Origin: Deferribacteraceae bacterium V6Fe1
GTDB lineage: Bacteria > Chrysiogenota > Deferribacteres > Deferribacterales > Deferrivibrionaceae
DNA: 64,000 nucleotides
Assembly (NCBI GenBank): GCA_022813675.1
Contig: CP063375.1
Span: forward strand, 756,001 to 820,000
Direction of reading: 5' to 3'
The translations under genes and the position numbers were made by a program. Under the pieces are notes generated by a model that was given only the letters and a program-made list of their open reading frames with translations, did no database searches and was not told where the DNA came from. Of this stretch, positions 10,276 to 20,179 are shown in pieces (positions within the stretch are counted from its first letter, which is position 1; each line of letters opens with the position of its first letter).

Positions 10276-11580
10276 ATGATTTGGAATGAAGAGTTTGAAA
10301 CCCTGCCAAGAGAGGCATTAGAGGCTTTACAGCTAAGGAGATTGCAAAATCTTGTGGAGAGAGTTTACGCTACAGTCCCTTTTTACAAAGAAGCCTTTGA
10401 TAAAAAAGGGGTAAAACCTGAAGACATAAAAAGTTTGAAAGATTTAAGAAAGTTGCCTTTTACTTACAAGCAAGATATGAGAGACAATTATCCCTACGGT
10501 TTGTTTGCTGTACCAAAAGAGCAGGTCGTCAGAATTCATGCTTCAAGCGGGACTACAGGGAAACCTACAGTGGTTGGTTATACAAGGCGGGATATTGGCA
10601 CATGGGCTGAGCTTATGGCAAGGACATTTACAGCTGCGGGGGTAAAAAAAGGCGATGTTTTGCAAAATGCTTACGGATATGGTCTTTTTACAGGAGGGCT
10701 TGGAGCTCACTATGGAGCAGAATTGATCGGTGCTTCTGTTATCCCTATTTCAGGGGGTAATTCCGCTAAGCAGGTAATGATTTTAAAAGACTTCGGTACG
10801 ACTGCGATATCCTGCACTCCATCATACGCTTTAAATCTCTATGAAGTTGCATTAGAGGAAGGTGTGAATTTAAAAGATCTGCCGGTAAGAGTGGGAGTGT
10901 TTGGAGCAGAGCCATGGACAAATGCAATGAGGAAAGAGATTGAAGAAAAGTGGGGGATAGATGCCATAGATATATACGGACTTAGCGAAGTAATGGGCCC
11001 CGGAGTTTCATTTGAATGTGTTGAGGCAAAAAACGGTATGCATATTAATGAAGACCATTTTATTGCAGAGATAATTGATCCCGAAACCGAAGAACCTCTT
11101 GAATACGGTCAGGTTGGTGAACTTGTTTTTACAACCATAACAAAAGAGGCAATACCTCTCATAAGATATAGGACAAGGGATATTACTAGACTGATAAAAG
11201 AGCCTTGCAAATGCGGAAGAACTTTTGTCAGAATGGAAAAAGTAACAGGCCGTAGCGACGATATGCTTATTATAAGAGGTGTTAATGTATTCCCATCTCA
11301 AATAGAATCTATTTTGGTTGAAAGAAAGGGTGTTCAACCGCACTATCAACTTGTTGTTGACAGGGTTGGTAATCTGGACACGCTTGAAGTGCAGGTAGAG
11401 GTTGGAGAAGAGCTATTTTCCGATGAAATAAAGGTTTTGCAAAGTATTGAAAAGGGTATAGAGAAGGATATTAAAGATATTATAGGTGTTTCGGCAAAAG
11501 TTAAGCTCGTGGAGCCTAAGACTATTCAAAGGAGTGAAGGTAAGGCAAAAAGGGTTATTGATAAGAGAGTTATGAAATAG
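10276..11580 (+). CDS. paaK: Phenylacetate-CoA ligase family, copy 1
   Basis: Adenylate-forming ligase that activates an aryl acid to its CoA thioester using ATP. From the ATG at 10276 (AGAGGTG six bases before) the protein is 434 residues, the exact family length; the longer frame adds an unrelated 18-residue leader. Signatures are the P-loop SSGTTGKPT (about 90-98), [25 protein letters not shown] and the C-terminal Lys in the [13 protein letters not shown] tail. The next gene encodes an ACT protein and a Liv transporter follows, which suggests the substrate is imported or derived from aromatic amino acids. A second copy lies at 17611. Confidence 0.93.
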   Translation: MIWNEEFETLPREALEALQLRRLQNLVERVYATVPFYKEAFDKKGVKPEDIKSLKDLRKLPFTYKQDMRDNYPYGLFAVPKEQVVRIHASSGTTGKPTVVGYTRRDIGTWAELMARTFTAAGVKKGDVLQNAYGYGLFTGGLGAHYGAELIGASVIPISGGNSAKQVMILKDFGTTAISCTPSYALNLYEVALEEGVNLKDLPVRVGVFGAEPWTNAMRKEIEEKWGIDAIDIYGLSEVMGPGVSFECVEAKNGMHINEDHFIAEIIDPETEEPLEYGQVGELVFTTITKEAIPLIRYRTRDITRLIKEPCKCGRTFVRMEKVTGRSDDMLIIRGVNVFPSQIESILVERKGVQPHYQLVVDRVGNLDTLEVQVEVGEELFSDEIKVLQSIEKGIEKDIKDIIGVSAKVKLVEPKTIQRSEGKAKRVIDKRVMK

Positions 11581-11596
11581 TTTAGGAGGATGAACT

Positions 11597-12028
11597 ATGA
11601 AGATTTTACAGATTTCGGTGTTTATTGAAAATCAGTCAGGAAGGCTTTATGAAGTAACAAATTTGCTTGGTAAAAATGGAATAAATATCAGAGCGCTGTC
11701 ATTGGCAGACACTTCGGATTTCGGAATATTGAGACTTATCGTTAATGACCCGGAAAAGGCGCACTCTATGTTAAGGGAAAACGGTTTTACCGTAGGTAGA
11801 ACAGAGGTGATAGCTGTTGAGGTGCCGGATAAACCGGGGGGGCTTGCCAGTGTCCTTAAAGTATTAGATGAAAATAAAATTAATGTTGAGTACATGTATG
11901 CTTTTGTTGAAATGAGTGGTGATTGTGCAGTAATGATATTCAGGTTTGATGAGACGGATAAGGCGTTAAAGGTGCTTTCAGACAATGGGATTAACACTAT
12001 AGAAGGGAAAAAAATATACGGGATGTAG
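11597..12028 (+). CDS. Tandem ACT-domain protein
   Basis: Small cytoplasmic protein of 143 residues made of two ACT domains. The first ([21 protein letters not shown]) covers about residues 1-68 and the second ([19 protein letters not shown]) about 72-140. ACT pairs bind amino acids at their interface. There is no catalytic domain. It starts 16 bases after paaK behind AGGAGG and ends 2 bases before livJ. The paaK-ACT pairing recurs in anaerobes that degrade aromatic amino acids, where the ACT protein is presumed to sense the amino acid; no function is proven. Confidence 0.9.
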   Translation: MKILQISVFIENQSGRLYEVTNLLGKNGINIRALSLADTSDFGILRLIVNDPEKAHSMLRENGFTVGRTEVIAVEVPDKPGGLASVLKVLDENKINVEYMYAFVEMSGDCAVMIFRFDETDKALKVLSDNGINTIEGKKIYGM

Positions 12029-12030
12029 AG

Positions 12031-13152
12031 ATGAAAATTATGATAAAAAATTTTTTAATAATACTTGTGTTATTGGTTAGCAGTGTTTCTTATGCGGAAG
12101 TAAAGATTGGAGCTCTTTTTGCCGTAACAGGTCCTGCTTCATTTCTCGGTTTGCCTGAAAAACAGACACTTGAAATGCTTGTGGATGAGGTTAATGCTAA
12201 TGGCGGAATCAACGGCGAAAAGATAGAGCTTGTTGTTTATGACACTAAAGGGAGCGACCAGGAGGCGAGAAAGAAATTTTTAAGATTAGTCAAAAAAGAC
12301 AGAGTCATTGCAGTGATAGGTCCTACAAGGAGCGGATCTACACTTGCGATAAAAGATTTGGCAGATAGCGAAAAGGTGCCGGTTTTAAGCTGTGCTGCAA
12401 GTGCAAGGATAGTCGACCCATTATCAAAGTATATGTTTAAAGTTGCACCTTCAGACAGCCATGCAGTTGAAAAAATTTTTGAGTTTTTGTCTGAAAAGGG
12501 GAAAAATAAAATCGCTGTGCTGACCGCTCAAAATGGTTTTGGTGATTCGGGGCGTGCAGCTCTTGAACAGCTTGCTCCTCAATATAAAGTTGAAATTGTG
12601 GCAAATGAAAAGTTTAGGGATACGGATAAAGATATGACATCTCAGCTCAGCAAGATTGCATCACAAAACCCTGATGCAGTAATTGTGTGGGGTGTTGGAC
12701 CCGCACCTGCGATAGTTGCCAAAAATTTCAGACAGCTTAATATGAAAGGTTATCTTATAATGAGTCACGGTGTTGCTTCCAAGAAATTTATAGAGCTTGC
12801 AAGGGATGCTGCCGAAGGTGTTATTTTGCCTGCCGGCAGACTTTTAGTGGCTGATAAGTTGTCTGATAATGATAAGTTTAAAAAGCTTTTGGTTGAATAC
12901 AAGAACAAATATGAATCAAAATTTAACTCACCTGTTTCCACATTTGGCGGTCATGCTTATGATGCACTTATGATTTTTAAGACAGCTTATGCAGGGAGTA
13001 AGAATAATTTAATATCAGGGATCGAAGGGATAAAAGGATATTTAGGCACATACGGGGAATTTAATTTTGATAGTGTAAACCATGATGGACTTAGTAAGGA
13101 TGCATTTGTAATGGTGGAGATTAAAAATGGGGATTGGGAGTTAATAAAATAA
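12031..13152 (+). CDS. livJ: Branched-chain amino acid ABC substrate-binding protein, copy 1
   Basis: Periplasmic binding protein of the LivJ type, 373 residues. It has a cleavable signal peptide (LIILVLLVSSVSYAE, about 10-24) and a type I periplasmic fold beginning KIGALFAVTGPASFLG, with the ligand-pocket segments IGPTRSGST and SHGVASKKF. It is the first of two adjacent paralogues that share long identical protein stretches. The ligand may be a branched-chain or aromatic compound; LivJ-type proteins also bind aromatic acids. It starts 2 bases after the ACT gene. Confidence 0.92.
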   Translation: MKIMIKNFLIILVLLVSSVSYAEVKIGALFAVTGPASFLGLPEKQTLEMLVDEVNANGGINGEKIELVVYDTKGSDQEARKKFLRLVKKDRVIAVIGPTRSGSTLAIKDLADSEKVPVLSCAASARIVDPLSKYMFKVAPSDSHAVEKIFEFLSEKGKNKIAVLTAQNGFGDSGRAALEQLAPQYKVEIVANEKFRDTDKDMTSQLSKIASQNPDAVIVWGVGPAPAIVAKNFRQLNMKGYLIMSHGVASKKFIELARDAAEGVILPAGRLLVADKLSDNDKFKKLLVEYKNKYESKFNSPVSTFGGHAYDALMIFKTAYAGSKNNLISGIEGIKGYLGTYGEFNFDSVNHDGLSKDAFVMVEIKNGDWELIK

Positions 13153-13175
13153 ATACAAACTTAGGAGGATGTATT

Positions 13176-14297
13176 ATGAAGTTCAAAATTTTGGTTTGTG
13201 CAATAGTTTTGGTAAGTGCCTCGGCATTTGCGGAAATTAGGCTTGGAGCACTTTTTGCGGTGACAGGTCCTGCATCATTTCTCGGCCTGCCTGAAAAACA
13301 GACACTTGAGATGCTTGTGGATGAGGTTAATGCAAGCGGTGGGATTAACGGCGAAAAAATAGAACTTTTTGTTTATGACACAAAGGGGAGTGATCAGGAA
13401 GCAAGAAAAAAGTTCTTAAGGCTTGTTCAGAAAGATAAAGTGCTTGCAGTGATTGGACCTACAAGGACGGGCTCGGCTCTTGCAATAAAGGATTTGGCTG
13501 AGGAGAGCAAAGTGCCGCTTTTTACTTGCGCCGCGAGTAGAAAAATAGTCGATCCTGTAGCCAAATATGTTTTTAAATCGCCACAAAGTGACGACCATGC
13601 AGTTGAGAAGATTTTTGAGTATTTGACGGCAAAAAATAAGTCAAAAATAGCTATAATGACTGCACAAAACGGGTTTGGTGCCGCAGGCAGGGATGCACTT
13701 ATTGCAATTGCACCGCAATATAAAATAGAGATAGTTGCCGATGAAAAATTCAGAGATACAGACAAGGACATGACATCCCAGCTTAGCAAGATTGCATCAC
13801 AAAACCCTGACGCAGTAATTGTATGGGGTGTGGGGCCTGCTCCTGCGATAGTTGCTAAAAATTTCAGACAGCTTAACATGAAGGGCTATCTTATAATGAG
13901 TCATGGTGTTGCTTCTAAAAAATTTATAGAGCTTGCAGGGGATGCGGCTGAAGGTGTTATTTTGCCTGCCGGCAGACTTTTAATAGCAGATAAATTGCCT
14001 GAAAATGATAAATATAAAAAGCTATTGGTTGAGTATAAAAGTAAATTTGAATCTAAATACAATTCACCTGTCTCTACATTCGGCGGTCACGCATACGATT
14101 CTTTCCTTATGTTTAAAAAAGGGGTTGAGAGTGGCGGAAAAGATAGTGCGAAAATCGTTGCTGCCGTGGAAAAGATAAGGAATATGATTGGCACTGCAGG
14201 TGAATTTAATATGTCTGAAGGTGACCATAACGGTCTTACAAAAGAGGCGTTTGAAATGCTTATTATAAAAAATGGTAATTGGGAGATTGCTGAATAA
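13176..14297 (+). CDS. livJ: Branched-chain amino acid ABC substrate-binding protein, copy 2
   Basis: Tandem paralogue of the preceding gene, 373 residues from the ATG at 13176, which has AGGAGG 7 bases upstream. The frame stays open upstream into the first copy. The signal peptide is KFKILVCAIVLVSASAFAE. The mature proteins are very similar and are identical over a stretch of more than 60 residues around KFRDTDKDMTSQL...SHGVASKKF, yet the DNA there differs at many synonymous sites. Divergence is concentrated in the pocket segment (CAASRKIVDPVAKYVF against CAASARIVDPLSKYMF) and the C-terminus. The stop overlaps the livH start (TAATG). Confidence 0.93.
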   Translation: MKFKILVCAIVLVSASAFAEIRLGALFAVTGPASFLGLPEKQTLEMLVDEVNASGGINGEKIELFVYDTKGSDQEARKKFLRLVQKDKVLAVIGPTRTGSALAIKDLAEESKVPLFTCAASRKIVDPVAKYVFKSPQSDDHAVEKIFEYLTAKNKSKIAIMTAQNGFGAAGRDALIAIAPQYKIEIVADEKFRDTDKDMTSQLSKIASQNPDAVIVWGVGPAPAIVAKNFRQLNMKGYLIMSHGVASKKFIELAGDAAEGVILPAGRLLIADKLPENDKYKKLLVEYKSKFESKYNSPVSTFGGHAYDSFLMFKKGVESGGKDSAKIVAAVEKIRNMIGTAGEFNMSEGDHNGLTKEAFEMLIIKNGNWEIAE

Positions 14298-15160
14298 TGC
14301 AGTTTTTATATTCCGGAATTACAAGTGGCAGTATTTATGCCCTTGTAGCAATTGGGTTTAATATTATTTACAATACAACCGGAATAATTAACTTTGCTCA
14401 AGGGGAATTTGTAATGTTAGGCGGGATGTTCATCTATAGTCTTTTATATATGATGAATATCCCGTTTATTTTTGCTTTTCCTGTAGCGTTGTTTGGTGCA
14501 TTTGTGTTAGGGGTATTATTTGAGAGGGTTTTTATCAGGTATGTTAAAGTAAAAACCGAGCTCAATCTCATTACAATAACCATTGCAGGCTCGATAATTT
14601 TAAGAGGGATTGCAATGCTGATTTGGGGAAGAGACACTTTATTGGTAGAAAGCTTCATCCCCTCAAAAACAATTCAGCTTTATGAGGGTACAATTACCTC
14701 TGACAGTGTTTTAGTAATAGGGGTATCCCTTTTTATATCGTTTTTTCTTACAATATTTTTCAAGAAGACTAAGTATGGTAAAGCTTTCAGGGCATGTTAC
14801 GAAGATAAGGTTGCAGCCTCTGTTTGCGGTATCAACGTGAAAATGGTTGTTATGTTCTCATTTGGTATAGCCGCTTTTTTAGGTGCTGTGGCGGGTGTTG
14901 CAGTCTCTCCTATAACGTATGTTACTTACAATGATGGCGTGATGACCGGGCTTAAGGGGTTTTCGGCGGCGGTAATGGGGGGGCTTGGCAGTTTTTGGGG
15001 CGGTATTTTTGGCGGAATTATACTTGGAGTCAGTGAAGCTTTTTTTGCATCTGTATTTCCGTCAGGCTATAAAGATGCGATGGCATTTTTAATAATATTA
15101 TTGATTTTATTTTTTAGACCACAAGGGATTCTTGGAAGGAAAAAGGCTACAAGGGTATGA
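14297..15160 (+). CDS. livH: Branched-chain amino acid ABC permease LivH
   Basis: Inner-membrane permease of 287 residues with about eight helices. Signatures are GSIYALVAIGFNIIYNTTG at the N-terminus (about 10-28), NFAQGEFVMLGG and the GLGSFWGGIFGGIILG coupling region near the C-terminus. It overlaps livJ copy 2 by one base, which couples its translation. It pairs with LivM to form the transmembrane channel of the importer. Confidence 0.95.
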   Translation: MQFLYSGITSGSIYALVAIGFNIIYNTTGIINFAQGEFVMLGGMFIYSLLYMMNIPFIFAFPVALFGAFVLGVLFERVFIRYVKVKTELNLITITIAGSIILRGIAMLIWGRDTLLVESFIPSKTIQLYEGTITSDSVLVIGVSLFISFFLTIFFKKTKYGKAFRACYEDKVAASVCGINVKMVVMFSFGIAAFLGAVAGVAVSPITYVTYNDGVMTGLKGFSAAVMGGLGSFWGGIFGGIILGVSEAFFASVFPSGYKDAMAFLIILLILFFRPQGILGRKKATRV

Positions 15161-15211
15161 CAAAAATACAATGCCAGATTTATTTAATTAAAGGGTGATT
15201 GAGCTGTTTTT

Positions 15212-16156
15212 ATGAGAAAATTGAATTTTTCGTTTGTTATTATCAATTTATTTTTTTTGTTTTGGGTTGGAATGTATGTCAAAAATGAATATTATTTAAG
15301 TCTTGTAATATATATTTTGTTTAATGCTATTAATGCATCTTGTTTAAACGTGCTTTTAGGCTATGCAGGGATTATTTCTCTCGGGCAGGCTGCTTTCTTT
15401 GGGATAGGGGCTTACAGCTCAGGTATCTTGACTGCTACCTACGGGATTAATCCTTATTTGACAATAATTATAGGTGTCATACTATCGGCAGTAATTGCGC
15501 TAATAATCGGTTATCCGGCACTCAAGCTTCATGGGCATTATCTTGCGATGGCAACTCTTGGATTTGGGATGATAGTGTATATATGCTTTAATGAGATGGA
15601 CTTTTTAACAGGCGGACCATCAGGACTTACAGGAATTCCGGATATGTCATTTTTTGGATTCTTACTTGATGATGAATATAAATTTTTTGTTTTTATGGGT
15701 GCAGTTTACATGTTATTTCTCTTTTTGATGGAGATGTTTGATAAGTCATTTCTCTCGTATAAATTGAGATTTATTCATGAATCTGAAAATGCATCAAGTT
15801 CATACGGCATAGATGTAGCAAAAACAAAGCTTACCACATTTGTGGTGGTAGCTTGCATTACTTCAATAAACGGCAGTCTCTTTGCTTTCTACTCAAATTT
15901 TGTCAGCCCTGTATCGTTTAGTTTTCATTACTCTGTCGAAATGCTCGTGATGGCAGTATTCGGTGGGCTGGGAAGCATTACTGGAGGCACAATAGGAGCA
16001 GCGATATTGACATCAATCCCTGAAATTTTTGCGGAAATAGAAGATTATGAAGTTGTGATTTACGGCGTTATTCTTGCTGTCACGATTTTGTTTTTAGACG
16101 GCGGAATAGCAAAATTATGTAGAAGACTGGCAGGTAAATATGTTAAGTCTGAATAA
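15212..16156 (+). CDS. livM: Branched-chain amino acid ABC permease LivM
   Basis: Second permease subunit, 314 residues. Family features are NVLLGYAGIISLGQAAFFGIGAY (about 47-69), FLTGGPSGLTGIP and GGLGSITGGTIGAAIL near the end. The gap from livH is 51 bases, the largest inside the operon, and no strong Shine-Dalgarno is seen at the usual distance. The 3' end overlaps livG by 17 bases. Confidence 0.95.
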   Translation: MRKLNFSFVIINLFFLFWVGMYVKNEYYLSLVIYILFNAINASCLNVLLGYAGIISLGQAAFFGIGAYSSGILTATYGINPYLTIIIGVILSAVIALIIGYPALKLHGHYLAMATLGFGMIVYICFNEMDFLTGGPSGLTGIPDMSFFGFLLDDEYKFFVFMGAVYMLFLFLMEMFDKSFLSYKLRFIHESENASSSYGIDVAKTKLTTFVVVACITSINGSLFAFYSNFVSPVSFSFHYSVEMLVMAVFGGLGSITGGTIGAAILTSIPEIFAEIEDYEVVIYGVILAVTILFLDGGIAKLCRRLAGKYVKSE

Positions 16157-16892
16157 TGTCTCCGTCAACTTTGGCGGCGTTAAGGCACTTACCGATGTAA
16201 CGTTTAATGTGCCGGCTAATAAAATTACCGCACTAATTGGCCCAAACGGTGCGGGGAAAACCACCCTTTTTAATTCAATTACAGGGTTTATACCGCATTT
16301 TACCGGTGATATTCAATTTGAGAATAATAAGCTTAACGGAAAATTACCTCATGAAATCTTTCAGTTGGGGATATCAAGGACTTTTCAAAATTTAAACTTG
16401 ATAAATGAATTAACCCTTCGTGAGAATATGCTTTTGGGAGTTATAGGCAAGGAAAAACCTGCCATATTTTCAAGTTTTTTCAGACTTAATAAAGGTTATT
16501 GGAAAAGGGTTGAGGAAAGGATTGACGATGTGCTTTATCTTACAGGGATAAAGAAATGGGAGAAACACAAACCCGACTCAGTCCCATATGGAGTGTTAAA
16601 AAATTTGGAGATGGCAAGGGCACTTATATCAAACCCAAAATTACTTTTGCTTGATGAGCCTGCCGCAGGACTAAATAATAAAGAGCGTGAAAATATCGCG
16701 GAGATTATAGCTCAGCTTAAAGATAAAGGGTTTACTGTATTGATGGTGGAGCATGATATGGGATTTGTCTCACATCTATCAGATTATGTGGTTTGTCTTA
16801 ATTTTGGACAGGTCATAGCAAAGGGGACTTTTGGTGAAATAAGAAATAATAAAGATGTAATAAAAGCTTATCTTGGTGATGAAGATGCTTAA
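16140..16892 (+). CDS. livG: Branched-chain amino acid ABC ATPase LivG
   Basis: Cytoplasmic ATPase of 250 residues. It has Walker A GPNGAGKT (about 33-40), Q-loop SRTFQNLNL and Walker B LLLLDEPAAGLN. The signature position reads PYGVLKNLEMARAL instead of a canonical LSGGQ, as is usual for LivG. The C-terminal LivG-specific extension ends IKAYLGDEDA. Its start overlaps livM and its end overlaps livF, so the livM-livG-livF block is translationally coupled. Confidence 0.95.
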   Translation: MLSLNNVSVNFGGVKALTDVTFNVPANKITALIGPNGAGKTTLFNSITGFIPHFTGDIQFENNKLNGKLPHEIFQLGISRTFQNLNLINELTLRENMLLGVIGKEKPAIFSSFFRLNKGYWKRVEERIDDVLYLTGIKKWEKHKPDSVPYGVLKNLEMARALISNPKLLLLDEPAAGLNNKERENIAEIIAQLKDKGFTVLMVEHDMGFVSHLSDYVVCLNFGQVIAKGTFGEIRNNKDVIKAYLGDEDA

Positions 16893-17610
16893 AGTAAAGT
16901 CATTGTGTGTTAACTACGGTGCTGTTCAGGCGCTTAAGAATATATCTATCCATATAAGGGAAAAAGAGTTTGTCGCCCTTATCGGCTCCAATGGTGCAGG
17001 AAAGACCTCCCTTTTGAATTCTATTATGGGGATTGTAAAGCCTAAAGAAGGGGAAATAGAATTTAACGGTAAAAATATCACTCATTTGCCTGTGGAGCAA
17101 AAAGTAAAGGAAAAGATTTCACTTGTGCTTGAGGGCAGAAGGGTTTTTGCCAATATGACCGTTTTGGAAAATATCGAAGTAGGGGCTTTTCGGGGGGACA
17201 AAAGAAATTTTGATAAAAAACTAAAATTTATATACGATATCTTTCCCGTTTTAAAAGAAAGAAGTTGGCAGCCTGCGGGGATGCTTTCCGGCGGAGAGCA
17301 GCAGATGCTCGCCATTGCAAGGGCTTTGATAAGTGAGCCGAAATTGTTGTTAATGGATGAGCCTTCAATGGGGCTTGCTCCTTTAATTATAAAGGATGTC
17401 TATGAAAAACTTTTGATATTGAAAGAGACGGGACTTACAATTTTTCTGGTAGAGCAAAATGCGGCAGCAGCATTAAAGTATGCTGACAGAGGGTATGTAT
17501 TGGAAAATGGTAAGGTTGTATTACAGGGCAAAAGTAGTGAACTTTTACAGGATAATGAGATAAAAAGAGCATATCTCGGTAAAGAATATAAAGAGAAGTG
17601 GGAGCGTTAG
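16885..17610 (+). CDS. livF: Branched-chain amino acid ABC ATPase LivF
   Basis: Second ATPase, 241 residues from the ATG at 16885. Earlier in-frame TTG, GTG and ATG codons (16873-16881) are possible, but LivF proteins normally begin MLKV and a GGTGA lies at the right distance for this one. Motifs are Walker A GSNGAGKTS, the signature MLSGGEQQMLAIARAL, Walker B LLLMDEPSMGLAP and the H-loop replaced by VEQNA, as in other LivF. The next gene, paaK copy 2, starts immediately after the stop. Confidence 0.95.
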   Translation: MLKVKSLCVNYGAVQALKNISIHIREKEFVALIGSNGAGKTSLLNSIMGIVKPKEGEIEFNGKNITHLPVEQKVKEKISLVLEGRRVFANMTVLENIEVGAFRGDKRNFDKKLKFIYDIFPVLKERSWQPAGMLSGGEQQMLAIARALISEPKLLLMDEPSMGLAPLIIKDVYEKLLILKETGLTIFLVEQNAAAALKYADRGYVLENGKVVLQGKSSELLQDNEIKRAYLGKEYKEKWER

Positions 17611-18915
17611 ATGAAAAATATTTGGCAATACGAAGAAGAGACAATGAGTCTTGATGACCTCAAACAATTTCAGCTTGAAAGACTTCAATCAACTTTAAAT
17701 CGTGTTTCTGAAAATGTGGATTTTTATAAAAGCAAATTTAAAGATGCAGGGGTAGATATTACAAAAGTTAAATCTTTGGAAGATATAAAACATTTGCCTT
17801 TTACTACTAAACAGGATTTAAGGGATAATTATCCTTATGGGATGTTTGCTGTCCCTCTGAAAGATATTGTCAGAATACACTCGTCAAGCGGAACTACCGG
17901 CAAACCGACGGTAGTGGGTTATACAAAAAGGGACCTTGAAACTTGGAAAAATTTGGTGGCAAGGATAATGGTCGCTGGAGGTGTATCGGCAAACGATATC
18001 GTACATATCGCTTTTTCATATGGCCTTTTTACCGGCGGCTTCGGATTGCATTACGGAGCAGAGCACATTGGGGCAAGTGTTATCCCTGTATCAAGCGGCA
18101 ACACAAAGAGACAGATTATGATTATGCAGGATTACAGGAGTAGCGTCCTTGTCTGCACCCCCTCTTACGCTCTTCATATTGCAGAGACCCTTGAGAATGA
18201 AGGTCTTTCGAGAAATGATATTTTTTTGAAATATGCACTCTTGGGTAGCGAGCCGTGGGGTGAAAAAATCAGAAGTGAGATTGAAAATAAACTAGGCGTA
18301 TCCGCCACAGACAATTATGGTTTGTCTGAGATTATAGGTCCGGGTGTTTCAGGTGAGTGTCAGTGTAAAAATGGGCTTCACATAAATGAAGACCACTTTT
18401 ATGCCGAGATAATCAACCCTGATACCTGTGAAGTATTACCCGAAGGGGAAAAGGGGGAATTGGTATTGACTACTCTTACCAAAGAGGCAATGCCCCTTAT
18501 TAGATATAGAACAAGAGATATTACAAGACTGTTTAGGGACAAATGCCCCTGTGGAAGAACCTTTATAAAGATGGAGAAACCTTCCGGCAGGACTGATGAT
18601 ATGTTAATAATTAACGGAGTAAACGTATTCCCTAGCCAAGTGGAAGAGGTATTTAAAGAGTTTGATCAAGCTACTCCGCATTATATTATTATTGTAAAAA
18701 AGAAAGGTCATCTGGATTTGATGGAGATACAGCTTGAAATATCCGAAAATCTTTTCTTTGACGAAATGAAAAAGCAAAGAACATTGCTTGAAAAAATGCA
18801 CGAAAGGATGTTTAGTGTTTTAGGGATAAAACCAAAAATAAAATTTGTTGAGCCCAAGACAATTGAAAGATTTGAGGGTAAGGCAAAAAGGGTCATTGAT
18901 GAAAGACAGTTTTGA
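17611..18915 (+). CDS. paaK: Phenylacetate-CoA ligase family, copy 2
   Basis: Aryl-CoA ligase paralogue of 434 residues, the same length as copy 1 at 10276. The P-loop is [10 protein letters not shown] (91-100), with [27 protein letters not shown] and the C-terminal [14 protein letters not shown]. Several pocket segments differ from copy 1, for example [23 protein letters not shown] against [23 protein letters not shown] (shared GLFTGG and HYGAE cores), which hints at a different acid. It is contiguous with livF, so both ligases flank the transporter within one apparent operon. Confidence 0.93.
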   Translation: MKNIWQYEEETMSLDDLKQFQLERLQSTLNRVSENVDFYKSKFKDAGVDITKVKSLEDIKHLPFTTKQDLRDNYPYGMFAVPLKDIVRIHSSSGTTGKPTVVGYTKRDLETWKNLVARIMVAGGVSANDIVHIAFSYGLFTGGFGLHYGAEHIGASVIPVSSGNTKRQIMIMQDYRSSVLVCTPSYALHIAETLENEGLSRNDIFLKYALLGSEPWGEKIRSEIENKLGVSATDNYGLSEIIGPGVSGECQCKNGLHINEDHFYAEIINPDTCEVLPEGEKGELVLTTLTKEAMPLIRYRTRDITRLFRDKCPCGRTFIKMEKPSGRTDDMLIINGVNVFPSQVEEVFKEFDQATPHYIIIVKKKGHLDLMEIQLEISENLFFDEMKKQRTLLEKMHERMFSVLGIKPKIKFVEPKTIERFEGKAKRVIDERQF

Positions 18916-19498
18916 TGAAGATATCAAGGGGGTTGTTAATTTTATCTTTGAAGCTTCAATCCTGCAAAATATGCAAAGAAGCGGCAATGTTTTTTTAGGT
19001 AGCGGGAAACAGACCGTTGGCGCTCATATATTCAGGACGGTTTTAATCGGTTATCTTCTTGCAAAGATGACCGATGGGGCAAATGCTGAAAAGGTAATGT
19101 TGATGTGCCTCTTTCATGATATCGAAGAGAGCAGGACTGGTGACTTAAATTATTTGCAGCAAAGATATGTGACCTCAGATGATAAAAGGGCACTTAAAAA
19201 TGCGGTTGACAATTTACCATCAAAAGATGATATTCTTAAGACCGTAGAAGAGTATGAAGGGATCAAGAGCCTTGAGGCTAAGCTTGCCAAGGATGCCGAC
19301 ACGTTGGAGCTTTTGTTTTACTTAAAGGAGGAGCTTGACAAAGGGAATCTGCAGGCTGAAAATTGGATTAAGCATGCTCAGAAAAGACTTATTACGGAGA
19401 CTGCAAAAAATATCTTGCCAACACTTAAGAACACGAAATATTACGATTGGTGGTACAATTTAACGAATGATTGGGATAAAGGGAACAAAAAGTGGTAG
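18899..19498 (+). CDS. HD-domain phosphohydrolase, YfbR/HDDC2-like
   Basis: About 199 residues from the ATG at 18899, which overlaps the paaK stop by 17 bases. Metal ligands follow the HD pattern: His in [16 protein letters not shown] in [14 protein letters not shown] and a later Asp in [17 protein letters not shown]...GD is characteristic of the HD_3 group that contains the 5'-deoxynucleotidase YfbR. The substrate is not certain. It is at the end of the liv-paaK unit and may simply be carried along with it. Confidence 0.85.
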   Translation: MKDSFDEDIKGVVNFIFEASILQNMQRSGNVFLGSGKQTVGAHIFRTVLIGYLLAKMTDGANAEKVMLMCLFHDIEESRTGDLNYLQQRYVTSDDKRALKNAVDNLPSKDDILKTVEEYEGIKSLEAKLAKDADTLELLFYLKEELDKGNLQAENWIKHAQKRLITETAKNILPTLKNTKYYDWWYNLTNDWDKGNKKW

Positions 19499-20003
19499 CT
19501 CAAATGGAAAATTTCCAGGTATTTTTGATACACTCAAGCATTGTTTCGGTGTAATTTTATTAAAAGATATAAATATTATATCTCTCTATCTTAATCCTGC
19601 CCACACATTAAATCTCGTTTCGATTTATCTTTTCATGATGATTATACCTTACAAGCCTATGGCCAAAGGGGAAAGTTTTAGTTTTGAAAATATTATTGAA
19701 GGTATTTTGCTGACTATCTTTTTTATCTGTTTATTATATCTTTTCCTGCCCCGGAAAAAGGTCGGATTTTTAGGCTTTTTCAGGATTATGCTTGCTGCCG
19801 AGGTAATAGATGTCTTAAATCCTATCACATTTTTTTTGCCTGGTAACTTATTGGTATATTTTTATGCTGCAACATTAGGTTGGTATTTTTTAATAATTGT
19901 TATTTTGCTAAACAAGTTTACCGGGATGCCAAGGCATATCGGTATTGTGTATGTGTTTTGCGTGTTTTTTGTGGTTAATATGATCCCCGCGATGTTTTAT
20001 TAG
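19467..20003 (+). CDS. Multi-pass membrane protein, possibly YIP1-like
   Basis: About 178 residues with four or five hydrophobic helices (for example TLNLVSIYLFMMIIPY, LLTIFFICLLYLFL and YFLIIVILLNKFTGM). The pattern of a short soluble N-terminus, Pro and Gly in the helices and the FFRIMLAAEVIDVL segment recalls the Yip1 superfamily, but I cannot confirm it. The start is uncertain: the ATG at 19467 overlaps the HD gene by 32 bases and has no clear Shine-Dalgarno. The 3' end overlaps a convergent small ORF by 4 bases. Confidence 0.6.
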   Translation: MIGIKGTKSGSSNGKFPGIFDTLKHCFGVILLKDINIISLYLNPAHTLNLVSIYLFMMIIPYKPMAKGESFSFENIIEGILLTIFFICLLYLFLPRKKVGFLGFFRIMLAAEVIDVLNPITFFLPGNLLVYFYAATLGWYFLIIVILLNKFTGMPRHIGIVYVFCVFFVVNMIPAMFY

Positions 20004-20173
20004 TTTTTCCAAGTGAGTTTATCTATTATGTGGTCAACCGTTCTGTTTAAGAGAGTAAAAACAAAAATAATTGCTCTGAAAGGTTTTGGAATTAACACAA
20101 ATGAAATATATCTAAATACCGATAAGACTTTTCTCAAATGATACACAAAATCGGCAAATATCGATTTGAACAT
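20000..20173 (-). CDS. Possible small membrane-associated protein, 57 residues
   Basis: Short frame starting with ATG 6 bases after the stop of the YchJ-like gene. The protein begins MFKSIFADFVYHLRKVLSVF and ends DKLTWKN. Its middle is strongly hydrophobic with spaced Arg/Lys (FRYISFVLIPKPFRAIIFVF), so an amphipathic or membrane helix is likely. It fills the gap between two convergent genes and overlaps the neighbouring stop by only 4 bases, as expected for a real gene. No family is recognised and the Shine-Dalgarno is weak. Confidence 0.45.
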   Translation of the reverse strand: MFKSIFADFVYHLRKVLSVFRYISFVLIPKPFRAIIFVFTLLNRTVDHIIDKLTWKN

Positions 20174-20179
20174 AAAGCT

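Noticed and set aside
13134-13175. Earlier start for livJ copy 2
   Set aside because: It would overlap the first livJ and place 14 extra residues ahead of the signal peptide; AGGAGG fits the ATG at 13176.
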